Assembly (NCBI GenBank): GCA_934254835.1
Contig: CAKQMI010000016.1
Span: forward strand, 1-35,397
Length of the DNA stretch: 35,397 nucleotides
Reading direction: 5' to 3'
Source of the DNA: an uncultured Clostridia bacterium
GTDB taxonomy: Bacteria; Bacillota; Clostridia; Christensenellales; CAG-917
The position numbers and the translations under genes were made by a program. This document shows positions 8,401-15,985 of the stretch, in pieces (positions within the stretch are counted from its first letter, which is position 1; every line of letters begins with the position of its first letter). Below the pieces are notes generated by a model. The model searched no databases. It saw only the letters and a program-made list of their open reading frames with translations, and was not told the origin of the DNA.

Positions 8401-10275
8401 TTTCCAAACTTGTTGGATTTCACGAATGCTTAATTTGGTTTGGTTGAGCAATATAAAATGTTTGTCCAGGTCATTTTCTTTGTCATCGTCTTTGTCATGG
8501 TCTTTGTACAATATATAGCACTTTGCTTCCAGTGACTGGTCACGCCCTGCTCGCCCTGCTTCTTGAATATAGTTTTCAAGCGAATCGGAGATGTCATAGT
8601 GCACAACCAATTTGACGTCTTTTTTATCAACGCCCATGCCAAAAGCCGAAGTCGCAACGATAATTTTCACCTCATTTTTAATAAAGGCTTCTTGGTTTGC
8701 AACCTTTTCAGAAGACTCCATCTTCCCGTTAAATGGTCTTGCGGGAAATCCGTCACTCGTTAGTTTTTCGGCAAGTTCCCACGTCCTTCTCGTTCTTGAA
8801 ACGTAAACAATAGTCGGGCAGTTTTCTTTTTCAATTAAAGACCGCAAGGTATTATATTTTTCATCGTCTGTTTTTTTGAGCAAAACCTCATAATGCAAGT
8901 TGTTTCTTGTTGCATTGGTTGCAAATATTTCCAGGTCGACATCCAGCTTTCTTTTAAAATAGTCGCATATATCGGTAATTACTTTTTGTTTTGCGGTCGC
9001 AGTAAAGCAAGATACGGGAATGGGATTTTTCAATCCTTTTTTCTTTTGGAGCTCTATAATGAAATCGCCGATATATAAATAATCTACCCTAAAATCTTGT
9101 CCCCATGCCGAAAAACAATGCGCCTCGTCAATTACGAACCTTGCAATATTTCTTGACATCAACAGGCGCTCGATGGTTTTGGAACGCAACTGTTCCGGCG
9201 AAATATACAGCATCGAAGCCGTGCCGTTTTTAACCCTGTCTATTGCATCTCTTTTTTCAATCGGACTCAACAATCCGTTTATTGTAACCGCCTCTGCGAT
9301 GCCTACCTCTTCAAGATTGTCAACTTGGTCTTTCATTAATGATTGAAGCGGAGAAATTATCACGGTTAGCCCATGAATAGCCTCCCCCGCCATCAGCGCA
9401 GGAAGTTGGAACGTGATGGATTTTCCACCGCCTGTCGGAAAAACGGCAAGAACAGATTTGCCTTTTACCGCCGCTTTCGTCGCCTTTTCTTGAAGCGGTT
9501 CGCCATTGTAGGTTCTGAACGCGTTAAATCCGAAGTATTTCTTCAGTTGTTGATAAACGTTTAACTTTGATTTGCAATACTTACAACCGTCATCACAAGG
9601 TGTATTCCTCAAAAATTTTATAACGCTCTCCACCTTTGGATAATTCTTGAAAACCCATGGCGGAGTTATCGACGTTTTATCGTCACAGTTAATTATCGCC
9701 AAAGCGTATGCAAGTTCGACAGGATAGTTTTTTATCAATAAATTTATGTCGGCGTTATCGCATATCTTCCCTTTGAACTCGCTTTTTATGGCATAATCGT
9801 TCATTCCGTACGGCTTGAAATTTATGTATTTGAAAAAACCTTGAAACTCCGGATATGGATATAATAAAGCGCACAATATCCATTTCATTTTGGAAGATAA
9901 TCCTTGAAATGCATTTACCTCATCAAAAAACAACTCCTGTGCTTTAATTGCGTCATTAAGAGGATTGTTAAGTTCTTCTGTTTGAAGCTTATCGTCTTTC
10001 AACAGTTTGTGATAAGGCTTTTGCGGAAATAGTAATGGGGAAAAGTATAAAGTATCAATAAACGTTATTGAACTGTCTTTATTAAACAATTCGCCGATAT
10101 ATTTCAAATCGTGGTGAATTATGTTGTGACCACATACAAAGTCGGTTCCGTTAACAAAATCCGAAAATTTTTGTTTGTTGGCTGAGTGAAATTGAGCATT
10201 GTTTTTAATCGCTCCCAAATCGGCAATCACGCCGTCTTTTGTTATTTCGCTATCAACAAATACTATTGATTCCAT
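5473..10275 (-). CDS. Exonuclease-RecQ-UvrD fusion helicase
   Basis: A 1600-residue protein joining three DNA-processing modules. Residues 1-120 look like a DnaQ-type 3'-5' exonuclease (VDSE at 7-10, GHNIIHHD at 49-56, NDA at 107-109). A short cysteine cluster follows (C227, C231, C234). Residues about 250-600 are a RecQ-type SF2 helicase: Walker A FPTGGGKS (279-286), DEAH (383-386), SAFGMGVD, and QEAGRAGRD (571-579). A winged-helix-like middle region lacks the classic RecQ four-cysteine zinc module. Residues about 1045-1500 are a UvrD/Rep-type SF1 helicase: AGPGSGKT (1070-1077), DEAQD (1177-1181), GDDDQNIYEFRG, ENYRS, STIHKSKGREFD and YVGLTRAKEELYV. All motor motifs look intact. It presumably unwinds and trims DNA in repair or recombination; a role against foreign DNA is conceivable but unproven. 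The gene stands alone between a promoter-like site and a terminator. Confidence 0.92.
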   Translation of the reverse strand: MESIVFVDSEITKDGVIADLGAIKNNAQFHSANKQKFSDFVNGTDFVCGHNIIHHDLKYIGELFNKDSSITFIDTLYFSPLLFPQKPYHKLLKDDKLQTEELNNPLNDAIKAQELFFDEVNAFQGLSSKMKWILCALLYPYPEFQGFFKYINFKPYGMNDYAIKSEFKGKICDNADINLLIKNYPVELAYALAIINCDDKTSITPPWVFKNYPKVESVIKFLRNTPCDDGCKYCKSKLNVYQQLKKYFGFNAFRTYNGEPLQEKATKAAVKGKSVLAVFPTGGGKSITFQLPALMAGEAIHGLTVIISPLQSLMKDQVDNLEEVGIAEAVTINGLLSPIEKRDAIDRVKNGTASMLYISPEQLRSKTIERLLMSRNIARFVIDEAHCFSAWGQDFRVDYLYIGDFIIELQKKKGLKNPIPVSCFTATAKQKVITDICDYFKRKLDVDLEIFATNATRNNLHYEVLLKKTDDEKYNTLRSLIEKENCPTIVYVSRTRRTWELAEKLTSDGFPARPFNGKMESSEKVANQEAFIKNEVKIIVATSAFGMGVDKKDVKLVVHYDISDSLENYIQEAGRAGRDQSLEAKCYILYKDHDKDDDKENDLDKHFILLNQTKLSIREIQQVWKAIKDLTRIRNKICCSALEIARQAGWDDSVADIETRVKTAISALETAGYVKRGNNVPRVYATSILVKNMQEASYIIETSKLFDESECLSAKRIIKYLISSRSRADANNDDAESRIDYIADNLAIEKDEVISIVNRMREIKLLEDSQDMTAFIRRTESQNKALLTLEKFMKLESFILSKIEEEGSSFNLKELNDIAIKEGLKGSTVKNIRTINYFWNIKGYMRKSEFNSQNRTDYVPAMEIDRLLAKVEKRFDVCKFIVEELYRLSANAKIKKDDEALVEFSLVGLYEAYKETPKFEIYETAVGLTDIEDALLYLSKIGAIALQGGFLVTYNGMEIKRLVVDNKIRYKNEDYRLLSEFYKQKIQQIHIVGEYANLMERDYNSALQFVNDYFQMDFKRFIAKYFKGKRATEIERNVTPEKYNQLFGELSDKQAQIINDDESKYIVVAAGPGSGKTRVLVHKLASLLLLEDVKHEQLLMVTFSRSAATEFKKRLIKLIGNAAAFVEIKTFHSYCFDLLGKIGSIEESENVVKDAAELISNGEVEFGRITKTVVVIDEAQDMDENEFALIKALMDRNDDMRIIAVGDDDQNIYEFRGSDSRYLKELIDDYGAKKYEMTENYRSGRNIVNFANRFAKTIKSRMKSNDGISARDIDGVVKITKHDSNLEQPIVNSILARKHKGSVCVLTSTNDEALKVLGLLNKNNVPAKLIQSTDGFQMYNLAEVRYFLKQIDDELRTPIISEKLWKTAKERLEKSYGTSTCYEICLKMLLDFEKTNRNKYKTDLVEFIRESKYEDFYIEEKGTVFVSTIHKSKGREFDVVYMLLNNASCANDEEKRRIYVGLTRAKEELYVHCNNNIFDKIADKAVIETDENNYEEPSEIMLQLSYKDVVLDFFKDKKDIIVGLRSGDTLQIEDEYLCAVVKGRLFRIVKYSKAFRDKLEYLKEEGYEPSTATIRFVLAWKGKEDENESAIVLPDLCLKK

Positions 10276-10435
10276 TTCCCCTCCGCGTTATCATCCAAAA
10301 TACACTTTTATCTAAAATCGCAATAAACGTCTTACTTGTCTTAACAAGAATATCGGCACGTTATCAACGCATTAAGAGCCCCTGTAGCTTTTGCAACAAA
10401 CCATGCCGGACTACCCATAATTATTACTTTTATTT

Positions 10436-10465
10436 AGTATAGCATAAGTCGCAATCTAAAAGCAA
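10436..10465 (-). promoter_or_regulatory. Possible promoter of the fusion helicase
   Basis: Minus-strand -35 TTGCTT (10460-10465) and -10 TATACT (10436-10441), 18-nt spacing. The 160-base distance to the start codon and the imperfect boxes make this tentative. Confidence 0.4.
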
Positions 10466-10564
10466 TACCGCAGTCGCAAAATATGCATTCAAGTCATTCA
10501 ACGTTTTTAACTCGGCGGATTTCAAAAAACAGGTACGCCGAGGATTAAACCACCATTTTTTGCA

Positions 10565-10596
10565 TATAAAAAACAATCGCATTTTTTTGCGATTGC
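10565..10596 (-). terminator. Terminator at the end of the pyrimidine/ade operon
   Basis: CAATCGCA and TGCGATTG form an 8-bp stem over an A-rich loop and are followed by TTTTTTATATG on the minus strand, about 120 bases beyond the GH18-like stop codon. Confidence 0.75.
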
Positions 10597-10717
10597 AATT
10601 ATTTCGAACTATAAGACGTGCTTTGGACGCCGTATCTTACTAAAAGAATATGTACACGTCCCAAACCGCCGATATTTTTCGCATTTGTTTGAAAATGCTC
10701 TTCTGTACGGCAACAGA

Positions 10718-11761
10718 CTAAGCAATTGCCTCATACGCCGAATTTATCAGCTCGCAATTTCTGTCTCCTGCAAGAGTCCAGCAAAAAACGCCTCCGTAAC
10801 CGCAGGTGCGGACGAGTCTGGCCTTTTTATAAACGGTTTCGGGCGTATCGAAAGAGTGACGCATAAAATCATTGTAGGCGATACCCGAGTTGCGTGTTTT
10901 TTCCAACTTCAAAACGCCCTTATCGACGGCGTTCATAACGTCCTTGTAATTCCAATAGTCCTGCCCCTCGGTCGCACATCGCGAATAATAAGCGAGCCCT
11001 ATATTAAGTTTTTCTTTATCGAATCCCACAAGGTACGCCGAATACATCGAATTGCGGGTTTTGTCGTACGAAGCGTGGTTATCCATATCGAAGTCGTATG
11101 TCATAACATTGACGAAGGAAAGAGATTTGTTGAGACTTGACACTTTCAGACGATTTATTCTTGGTCCCCATGAGGAAACCGCCACAGAGATAACCGCGTC
11201 TCTACCAAGCGTTTCTCTGAGTTGAGCCATTAGTTTTGCGTGATCTTTGCAACAAGTGTCGCAACCGTTTAAGTCGGGATATTCCCAGTCGATGTCAAAT
11301 CCGTCAAGCCCGTATTCGTTCATCCAACCTTTGCAACCTTCGGCAAATTTTGTTCTTCCGTTATCGGTTTTGGACATCGAGCAAAAGTCTCCGTTACCGA
11401 AAGTCACCATAAGTTTGGTTTTAGGATATTTATTCTTGAGATAAGAAGAAAGCATGCGCAGTTCTTTGCTGTCGGCTTGCTCTTGTTGTGTCTCTGGATC
11501 GAAAAAAGAAGGAACCATCTCGACTTTTGATACTTTCGCAGAAACATAAATTAGATGAGTATATTTGTCGATTCCCATCTTGTCAAGGTCTTCGTACGAC
11601 GAATATGACTGATGCATTATGTACCCAACGAAACGTGTCTGCTCCAAATCGGGTTTGTCACCGCCAAAGTACAGCCCGATAAATATCGAGGCCAAGATTG
11701 TGCCAATTACCGCAATGAATATAATCACCGCACCCACGGAATTCAAAATTCGTTTTTTCAT
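10718..11761 (-). CDS. Membrane-anchored glycoside hydrolase family 18 (chitinase-like) protein
   Basis: A 347-residue protein using the ATG at 11761, chosen because GGAGA lies just upstream; the longer frame adds 24 residues that overlap the spacer after ade. Residues about 7-34 are a strongly hydrophobic signal anchor after MKKR, so the enzyme domain should face outside. The GH18 signature DGFDIDWEYP is complete at about 153-162 (D153, D156, D158 and catalytic acid E160), preceded by the family strand LMVTFGNGDF and followed by VNVMTYDFD. GH18 enzymes cleave beta-1,4 N-acetylglucosamine linkages; related proteins act on peptidoglycan, spore cortex or host glycans, or only bind sugars. It is the last gene of the pyrimidine/ade unit, 78 bases after ade, which is an unexpected place for it. 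The substrate is not evident; no carbohydrate-binding or LysM module is present. Confidence 0.85.
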   Translation of the reverse strand: MKKRILNSVGAVIIFIAVIGTILASIFIGLYFGGDKPDLEQTRFVGYIMHQSYSSYEDLDKMGIDKYTHLIYVSAKVSKVEMVPSFFDPETQQEQADSKELRMLSSYLKNKYPKTKLMVTFGNGDFCSMSKTDNGRTKFAEGCKGWMNEYGLDGFDIDWEYPDLNGCDTCCKDHAKLMAQLRETLGRDAVISVAVSSWGPRINRLKVSSLNKSLSFVNVMTYDFDMDNHASYDKTRNSMYSAYLVGFDKEKLNIGLAYYSRCATEGQDYWNYKDVMNAVDKGVLKLEKTRNSGIAYNDFMRHSFDTPETVYKKARLVRTCGYGGVFCWTLAGDRNCELINSAYEAIA

Positions 11762-11839
11762 TATACTTTCTCCATAAGCGTGACCGTTGATGAACAGACG
11801 CGTCGAAATAAATTTGCTATTGTTTTTGCGCAAATGCGG

Positions 11840-13546
11840 TCAGTTTTCTTCGATCGGGGTGAAGTCGAATTTCAACACGTCGAAAAGTCCGCGCGTCGTG
11901 ATTTTCAACTCGGGAATGACCGCAAGCGACATAAACGACAAACACATAAATGGCTCCAGGTCTTTCGTGACGCCTGCCTCGCGCGCCTTACGACGAAGAA
12001 TTTCGGTTTTTTCAAAGACGTATTCTTTGTCTTTGTCGCTCATAATTCCGCCGATAGGGAGTTCGAGCGTTTCCTCGATTTTGCCGTTTCTTGAAAAGGT
12101 CATACCACCGCCCGCGCGGATAATCTCGTTGATGGCGCACACCATATCCGTATCGTTGTCGCCGATGGCGATGATGTTGTGGCTGTCGTGAGCGACGGAC
12201 AGCGCGACGGCGGAGTTTTGAAGCCCGTAACCTTCGATAAGTCCCAACCCGATTTTGCCGGTATTTTTGTGTCTTTCCAGCACGCAGATTTTGTCCAAAC
12301 CTTCGGTTTTTATATACTCGCCGTTTTGGACGTTGACGCGCATTTCTTTTTTGAAAGTGACGACGTTGTCGGGGACAATGCCGATGACTTTGGCTTTGTC
12401 GGACTTTAATTTTATTTTCAATTTTTCTTCCGTGACGTAGTCGGTGTGCATGGTATTTCGCACGGCGGAATCAAACAAACTTTTTGCTTCAAACAGCGCA
12501 ACGCCGTCTTTAGCGACCAAAACGCCACATTTATATACCTCTTTTGCACGGAAGTCGTATAAGTCGTCAAACACGACAAGGTCGGCGATTCTGCCCGGAG
12601 CGATTGCCCCGCGGTCGTCCATTTTATAGCACTCGGAGGCATTGAGCGTTGCAACCGTCAACACGTCGACGGGATTTTTCCCCGCCTGCACAAGCATACG
12701 GACGTTGTTGTCGAGGTGTCCTCTTTCCTTCAAATCGACGACTTGTTTGTCGTCGGTGCACAATAAAAGTCTGCGCTTTGTTTTGTCGGTAAACGCACCC
12801 GAAAGCGCATTGATATTTCTTGTCGAAGTGCCCTCTCTCATCTGGACGTAAAACCCGCGTTTGACCTTGTCGAAAACCTCTTTTTCCAGGACGTTTTCGT
12901 GGTCGGTTTTGATACCTTTCAAGACATAGGCGTTGATATCGTCCTCGTTTGCGGTGACCAGATGACCGTCGATTATTTTGCCCTCCGCCAAGCAACTTTT
13001 GAGTTTCCTCATTGCTTCTTCGTCGCCAAAGCGTACGGCGGGGCTGTTCATGAACTCGCCAAGCCCGAACAAATCGGGATTTTTAATAAATTCTTCGGTG
13101 GCGGAGGCGTCAATAGTCGCGCCGTTGTCCTCAAACGGAGTCGCAGGCACGCAACTCGGCAACATAAACCTTATATCCATCGGGACGGTTTTTGCCTCTT
13201 TTATCATATATTCGACGCCCTTAATCCCCGAAACGTTTGCGATTTCGTGCGGATCGGCGATGCACGTCGTGACGCCGAAAGGCAAAATTGCCGAGGCGAA
13301 GTTTGCGGGCGACAACATTGTGCTTTCGATATGCAAATGCGTGTCGATAAGTCCCGCCGTGACGTACGCACCGCCTATGTCGATTTCTTTCTTTCCGTCG
13401 TAACGGCCGACGCCGACGATAATGCCGTCCGATACCGCAATGTCGCACTCCTCGATTTCGCCGATAAAGACGTTGACGGCTTTGCAATTTTTGAAAACCA
13501 AGTCGGCTTTTTCTCTATGTTCGCACTGTTCGATATACTTATCCAT
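11840..13546 (-). CDS. ade: Adenine deaminase
   Basis: A roughly 568-residue amidohydrolase that converts adenine to hypoxanthine and ammonia in purine salvage. The N-terminal metal site shows as GLIDTHLHIEST near residue 67 and ADPHEI near 99; further family blocks include PSCVPATPFE, LGEFMNSP, DGHLV, LCTDDK and the C-terminal region HDSHNIIAIG. The C-terminal domain (about 400-568, SVAHDSHN, RAGGG) is typical of Ade/AdeC rather than of adenosine-type adenine deaminases. An ATG at 13546 or a GTG two codons earlier may be the start; the binding site is weak in either case. It follows pyrB with about 10 bases between, so it belongs to the pyrimidine transcript, coupling purine base salvage to pyrimidine synthesis. 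Confidence 0.93.
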   Translation of the reverse strand: MDKYIEQCEHREKADLVFKNCKAVNVFIGEIEECDIAVSDGIIVGVGRYDGKKEIDIGGAYVTAGLIDTHLHIESTMLSPANFASAILPFGVTTCIADPHEIANVSGIKGVEYMIKEAKTVPMDIRFMLPSCVPATPFEDNGATIDASATEEFIKNPDLFGLGEFMNSPAVRFGDEEAMRKLKSCLAEGKIIDGHLVTANEDDINAYVLKGIKTDHENVLEKEVFDKVKRGFYVQMREGTSTRNINALSGAFTDKTKRRLLLCTDDKQVVDLKERGHLDNNVRMLVQAGKNPVDVLTVATLNASECYKMDDRGAIAPGRIADLVVFDDLYDFRAKEVYKCGVLVAKDGVALFEAKSLFDSAVRNTMHTDYVTEEKLKIKLKSDKAKVIGIVPDNVVTFKKEMRVNVQNGEYIKTEGLDKICVLERHKNTGKIGLGLIEGYGLQNSAVALSVAHDSHNIIAIGDNDTDMVCAINEIIRAGGGMTFSRNGKIEETLELPIGGIMSDKDKEYVFEKTEILRRKAREAGVTKDLEPFMCLSFMSLAVIPELKITTRGLFDVLKFDFTPIEEN

Positions 13547-13555
13547 TTTCACCGA

Positions 13556-14623
13556 TTAAATTTTCGAGTCGCAATAGACGCAACGGATTTCGCCGTGGCT
13601 GTCCGTGTAAGCAAGGCTTTCAAGTTCCTGCTCGGTAGTGGTAATACAATGAGGATTTTTGCATTTTTTATCGCAGGGAATCGTGGCTTTTTCCGCCCTG
13701 TCTGCAACGTTTTTCTCGTCCAGCAATTTCATAATAAGAGCCATTCGCATAAGTTTGCCGTTGACTGTTTGACGGAAGTAGCTTGCGCGCGGATCGTTGT
13801 CCACTTTCACCGATATCTCGTTGACGCGCGGTAGCGGGTGCAGGACGAAAGTATCGGGTTTTGCAAGGCGCATTTTTTCTTCTGTCAGGACGTAACTGTC
13901 TTTCAATCTTTCGTATTCGGCGGTATCCAAAAACCTTTCCTGCTGAATTCTCGTCATATACAAAATATCGAGCTCGCCAAGGCACTGTTCAAGCGACATC
14001 GTTTCGACAAACGGCACCCCGTGCTCCTCCAAAACGCCCTTTTTGACGAAATCGGGAAGGGAAAGTTCCTTCGGCGAAATGAGGACGAATTTGATATTTT
14101 TATACCTGACCATCGCCTCGATGAGCGAATGGACGGTTCTGCCGTATTTCAAGTCACCGCAAACGCCGATCGTGAGGTTGTCGAGGCGTCCTTTGTCGAA
14201 TTTTATCGTGCAAAGGTCGGCAAGCGTCTGCGTGGGGTGATAGTGTCCGCCGTCGCCCGCGTTGATGACGGGAACGGACGATTTTTTCGTCGCGACGTAC
14301 GGCGCGCCCTCTTTCGGGTGGCGCATTGCGATGATATCGACGTAACCCGACACCACCGTGGCAGTGTCCGCGACGCTTTCGCCCTTACTTGCCGAGGAAT
14401 TTTTTCCGTCCGAAAACCCGACGACCGAACCGCCCAAAGACAGCATCGCCGTTTCAAAACTCAGCCTCGTGCGCGTGGACGGCTCGAAAAACAAGGTCGC
14501 AAGGATTTTTCCTTTGCACTTTTCCTTGTACTTTTCGGGATTTTCTTTTATGTCTTTCGCCACCGAAATGAGTTCGTCAATCTCGGCAACCGAAAAATCG
14601 GTGATGTTCAAAAGGTGTTTCAT
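13556..14623 (-). CDS. pyrB: Aspartate carbamoyltransferase with fused PyrI-like zinc tail
   Basis: A 355-residue enzyme that joins carbamoyl phosphate and L-aspartate to N-carbamoyl-aspartate. Residues 1-305 are a normal catalytic chain: carbamoyl-phosphate loop STRTR at 49-53, HPKEG near 102, HPTQTLADL at 129-137, and HPLPR at 262-266. The unusual part is residues 306-355, beyond the normal PyrB end. They contain C317, then C321-x4-C326 followed by IT, and C348-VY-C351. This spacing closely matches the zinc site of the E. coli regulatory chain PyrI (C-x4-C-x23-C-x2-C), but the PyrI nucleotide-binding domain is absent. I infer a built-in zinc module that may organise subunits without allosteric control. 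No pyrI gene occurs nearby. The start lies directly after the pyrE stop. Confidence 0.95.
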   Translation of the reverse strand: MKHLLNITDFSVAEIDELISVAKDIKENPEKYKEKCKGKILATLFFEPSTRTRLSFETAMLSLGGSVVGFSDGKNSSASKGESVADTATVVSGYVDIIAMRHPKEGAPYVATKKSSVPVINAGDGGHYHPTQTLADLCTIKFDKGRLDNLTIGVCGDLKYGRTVHSLIEAMVRYKNIKFVLISPKELSLPDFVKKGVLEEHGVPFVETMSLEQCLGELDILYMTRIQQERFLDTAEYERLKDSYVLTEEKMRLAKPDTFVLHPLPRVNEISVKVDNDPRASYFRQTVNGKLMRMALIMKLLDEKNVADRAEKATIPCDKKCKNPHCITTTEQELESLAYTDSHGEIRCVYCDSKI

Positions 14624-14624
14624 A

Positions 14625-15275
14625 TTATTTACCCTCGCCGGTAATCCAACTTTCGTCCGAAGGATTATCCCTGAATTTGAGAAGTCTTTTGATGTCCTTT
14701 TCGTCGATGTAGTTTTCTTTTGCGGCGACTTCCGCGATACAGTCGAAGTCGGTCAAGCTGACGTTTCTGACGTTCGCCTCTTTCAGCCTGTCGATTCCCT
14801 TTTGCATGCCGTAGGTGAAAATGCTGACGACGCCCAAAACGTCCGCGCCCGCCTCGCGCAATGCCTCGACGGTATCGATGACGCTTCCGCCCGTCGAAAT
14901 CAAGTCTTCGATAACGACGGTTTTTTGTCCTTTTTCAAGTTTGCCCTCGATGCGGTTTTGTCTGCCGTGGTCCTTATTTCCGCCTCTCACGTACCCCATC
15001 GGAAGCCCCAAAATGTGTGCGCTGATGGCTGCGTGAGCGATACCCGCCGTGGACGTACCCATTAAAACTTCGGCGTCGGGATACTCTTTTTTGATTGTTT
15101 CTGCAATGGCGTTTTCGACGTCGCATCTGACCAAAACGTCGGTTAACGTCAATCTATTGTCACAATAAACAGGGCTTTTGATACCGCTCGCCCAAGTGAA
15201 CGGCTCTTCGGGGCGGAAGAAAACCGCCTTGATTTTCAATAAGTCTTTTGCAATTTGTATTTTGATATTTTCCAT
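14625..15275 (-). CDS. pyrE: Orotate phosphoribosyltransferase
   Basis: A 216-residue type I phosphoribosyltransferase making orotidine 5'-phosphate from orotate and PRPP. The PRPP-binding motif reads VVIEDLISTGGSVI, the flexible catalytic loop is GYVRGGNKDHGRQN, and the N-terminal part has the ASGIKSPVYCDNR orotate region. I chose the ATG at 15275, preceded by AAGGAG, over a start 12 codons upstream that would run into pyrF. Spacing to pyrF is 11 bases and the pyrB start follows within two bases, so the genes are tightly coupled. Confidence 0.95.
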   Translation of the reverse strand: MENIKIQIAKDLLKIKAVFFRPEEPFTWASGIKSPVYCDNRLTLTDVLVRCDVENAIAETIKKEYPDAEVLMGTSTAGIAHAAISAHILGLPMGYVRGGNKDHGRQNRIEGKLEKGQKTVVIEDLISTGGSVIDTVEALREAGADVLGVVSIFTYGMQKGIDRLKEANVRNVSLTDFDCIAEVAAKENYIDEKDIKRLLKFRDNPSDESWITGEGK

Positions 15276-15286
15276 TATTTTTCTCC

Positions 15287-15985
15287 TTAACCTAAAAATT
15301 CTTTCACGCATCTTTCATACGCTTTCACGGGATCTTCGGCGCGGGTTATGGGACGTCCGACGACGATATAGTCCGAGCCGATATCTCTTGCTTCCTTTGG
15401 GGTGGTCACGCGTTTTTGGTCGTCCTTGTTTCCGTCCGCAAACCTGACTCCGGGCGTCACTGTCAAAAACTCTTTTCCGCAAAACGCGTGCACTTTGCCC
15501 GCTTCGAGCGGTGAACATACCACGCCGTCAAGCCCCGAATTTCTGGCGTTCAAGGCATAAGACATAATGGTTTTTTCCATGCTTTCTGCAATCAGAATTT
15601 CCTCTTTCAGTACTCTTTCGTCGGTGCTTGTGAGTTGCGTCACGGCGATAAGCAACGGGCGCGTGCCGTCCTCTCTCGTGAGCCCTGCGATTGCCGATTT
15701 CATCATCTCGCTTCCGCCGGTGGCGTGCAGATTGCAGATATCGACGTTGAGGTCGGACAACACTCTCATCGCGCTTTTCACGGTGTTCGGGATATCGTGC
15801 AGTTTCAAATCGAGGAAGATTTTGTGTCCCCTCTTTTTAATCTCTCTGACGATTTCGGGACCTTCGGCATAAAACAACTCCATGCCGATTTTGACAAACG
15901 GTTTTTTGTCACCGAATTTATCCAAAAAATCATACACTTCTTTTTTGCTTGGAAAATCAAGCGCGATAATTACGTCGGTTGCCAT
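15287..15985 (-). CDS. pyrF: Orotidine 5'-phosphate decarboxylase
   Basis: A 232-residue TIM-barrel enzyme that decarboxylates OMP to UMP, the last step of the pathway. The catalytic Lys/Asp array appears as FLDLKLHDIPNTV, preceded by the substrate strand VIIALDF and followed by VVGRPITRAEDP at the phosphate-binding end. The ATG has GGAGG about 8 nt upstream and overlaps the 3' end of pyrD by 29 bases, suggesting translational coupling. The length and motifs fit the short bacterial class. Confidence 0.96.
   Translation of the reverse strand: MATDVIIALDFPSKKEVYDFLDKFGDKKPFVKIGMELFYAEGPEIVREIKKRGHKIFLDLKLHDIPNTVKSAMRVLSDLNVDICNLHATGGSEMMKSAIAGLTREDGTRPLLIAVTQLTSTDERVLKEEILIAESMEKTIMSYALNARNSGLDGVVCSPLEAGKVHAFCGKEFLTVTPGVRFADGNKDDQKRVTTPKEARDIGSDYIVVGRPITRAEDPVKAYERCVKEFLG

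Larger units (their letters stand above)
10276..10717. other. Intergenic region between the helicase and GH18-like genes
   Basis: No gene is supported. Reading the minus strand, it contains the 3' flank of the GH18-like gene, a terminator, and then the presumed promoter and an untranslated leader of about 150 bases for the helicase. The stretch 10660-10680 matches the foldback-element core (17 bases identical to 1246-1262), so it may be a relic of that family. Confidence 0.55.

Noticed and set aside
11762..11833. Longer GH18 protein starting at 11833
   Set aside because: The added residues are polar, precede the natural MKKR signal anchor, and the binding site GGAGA supports the ATG at 11761.
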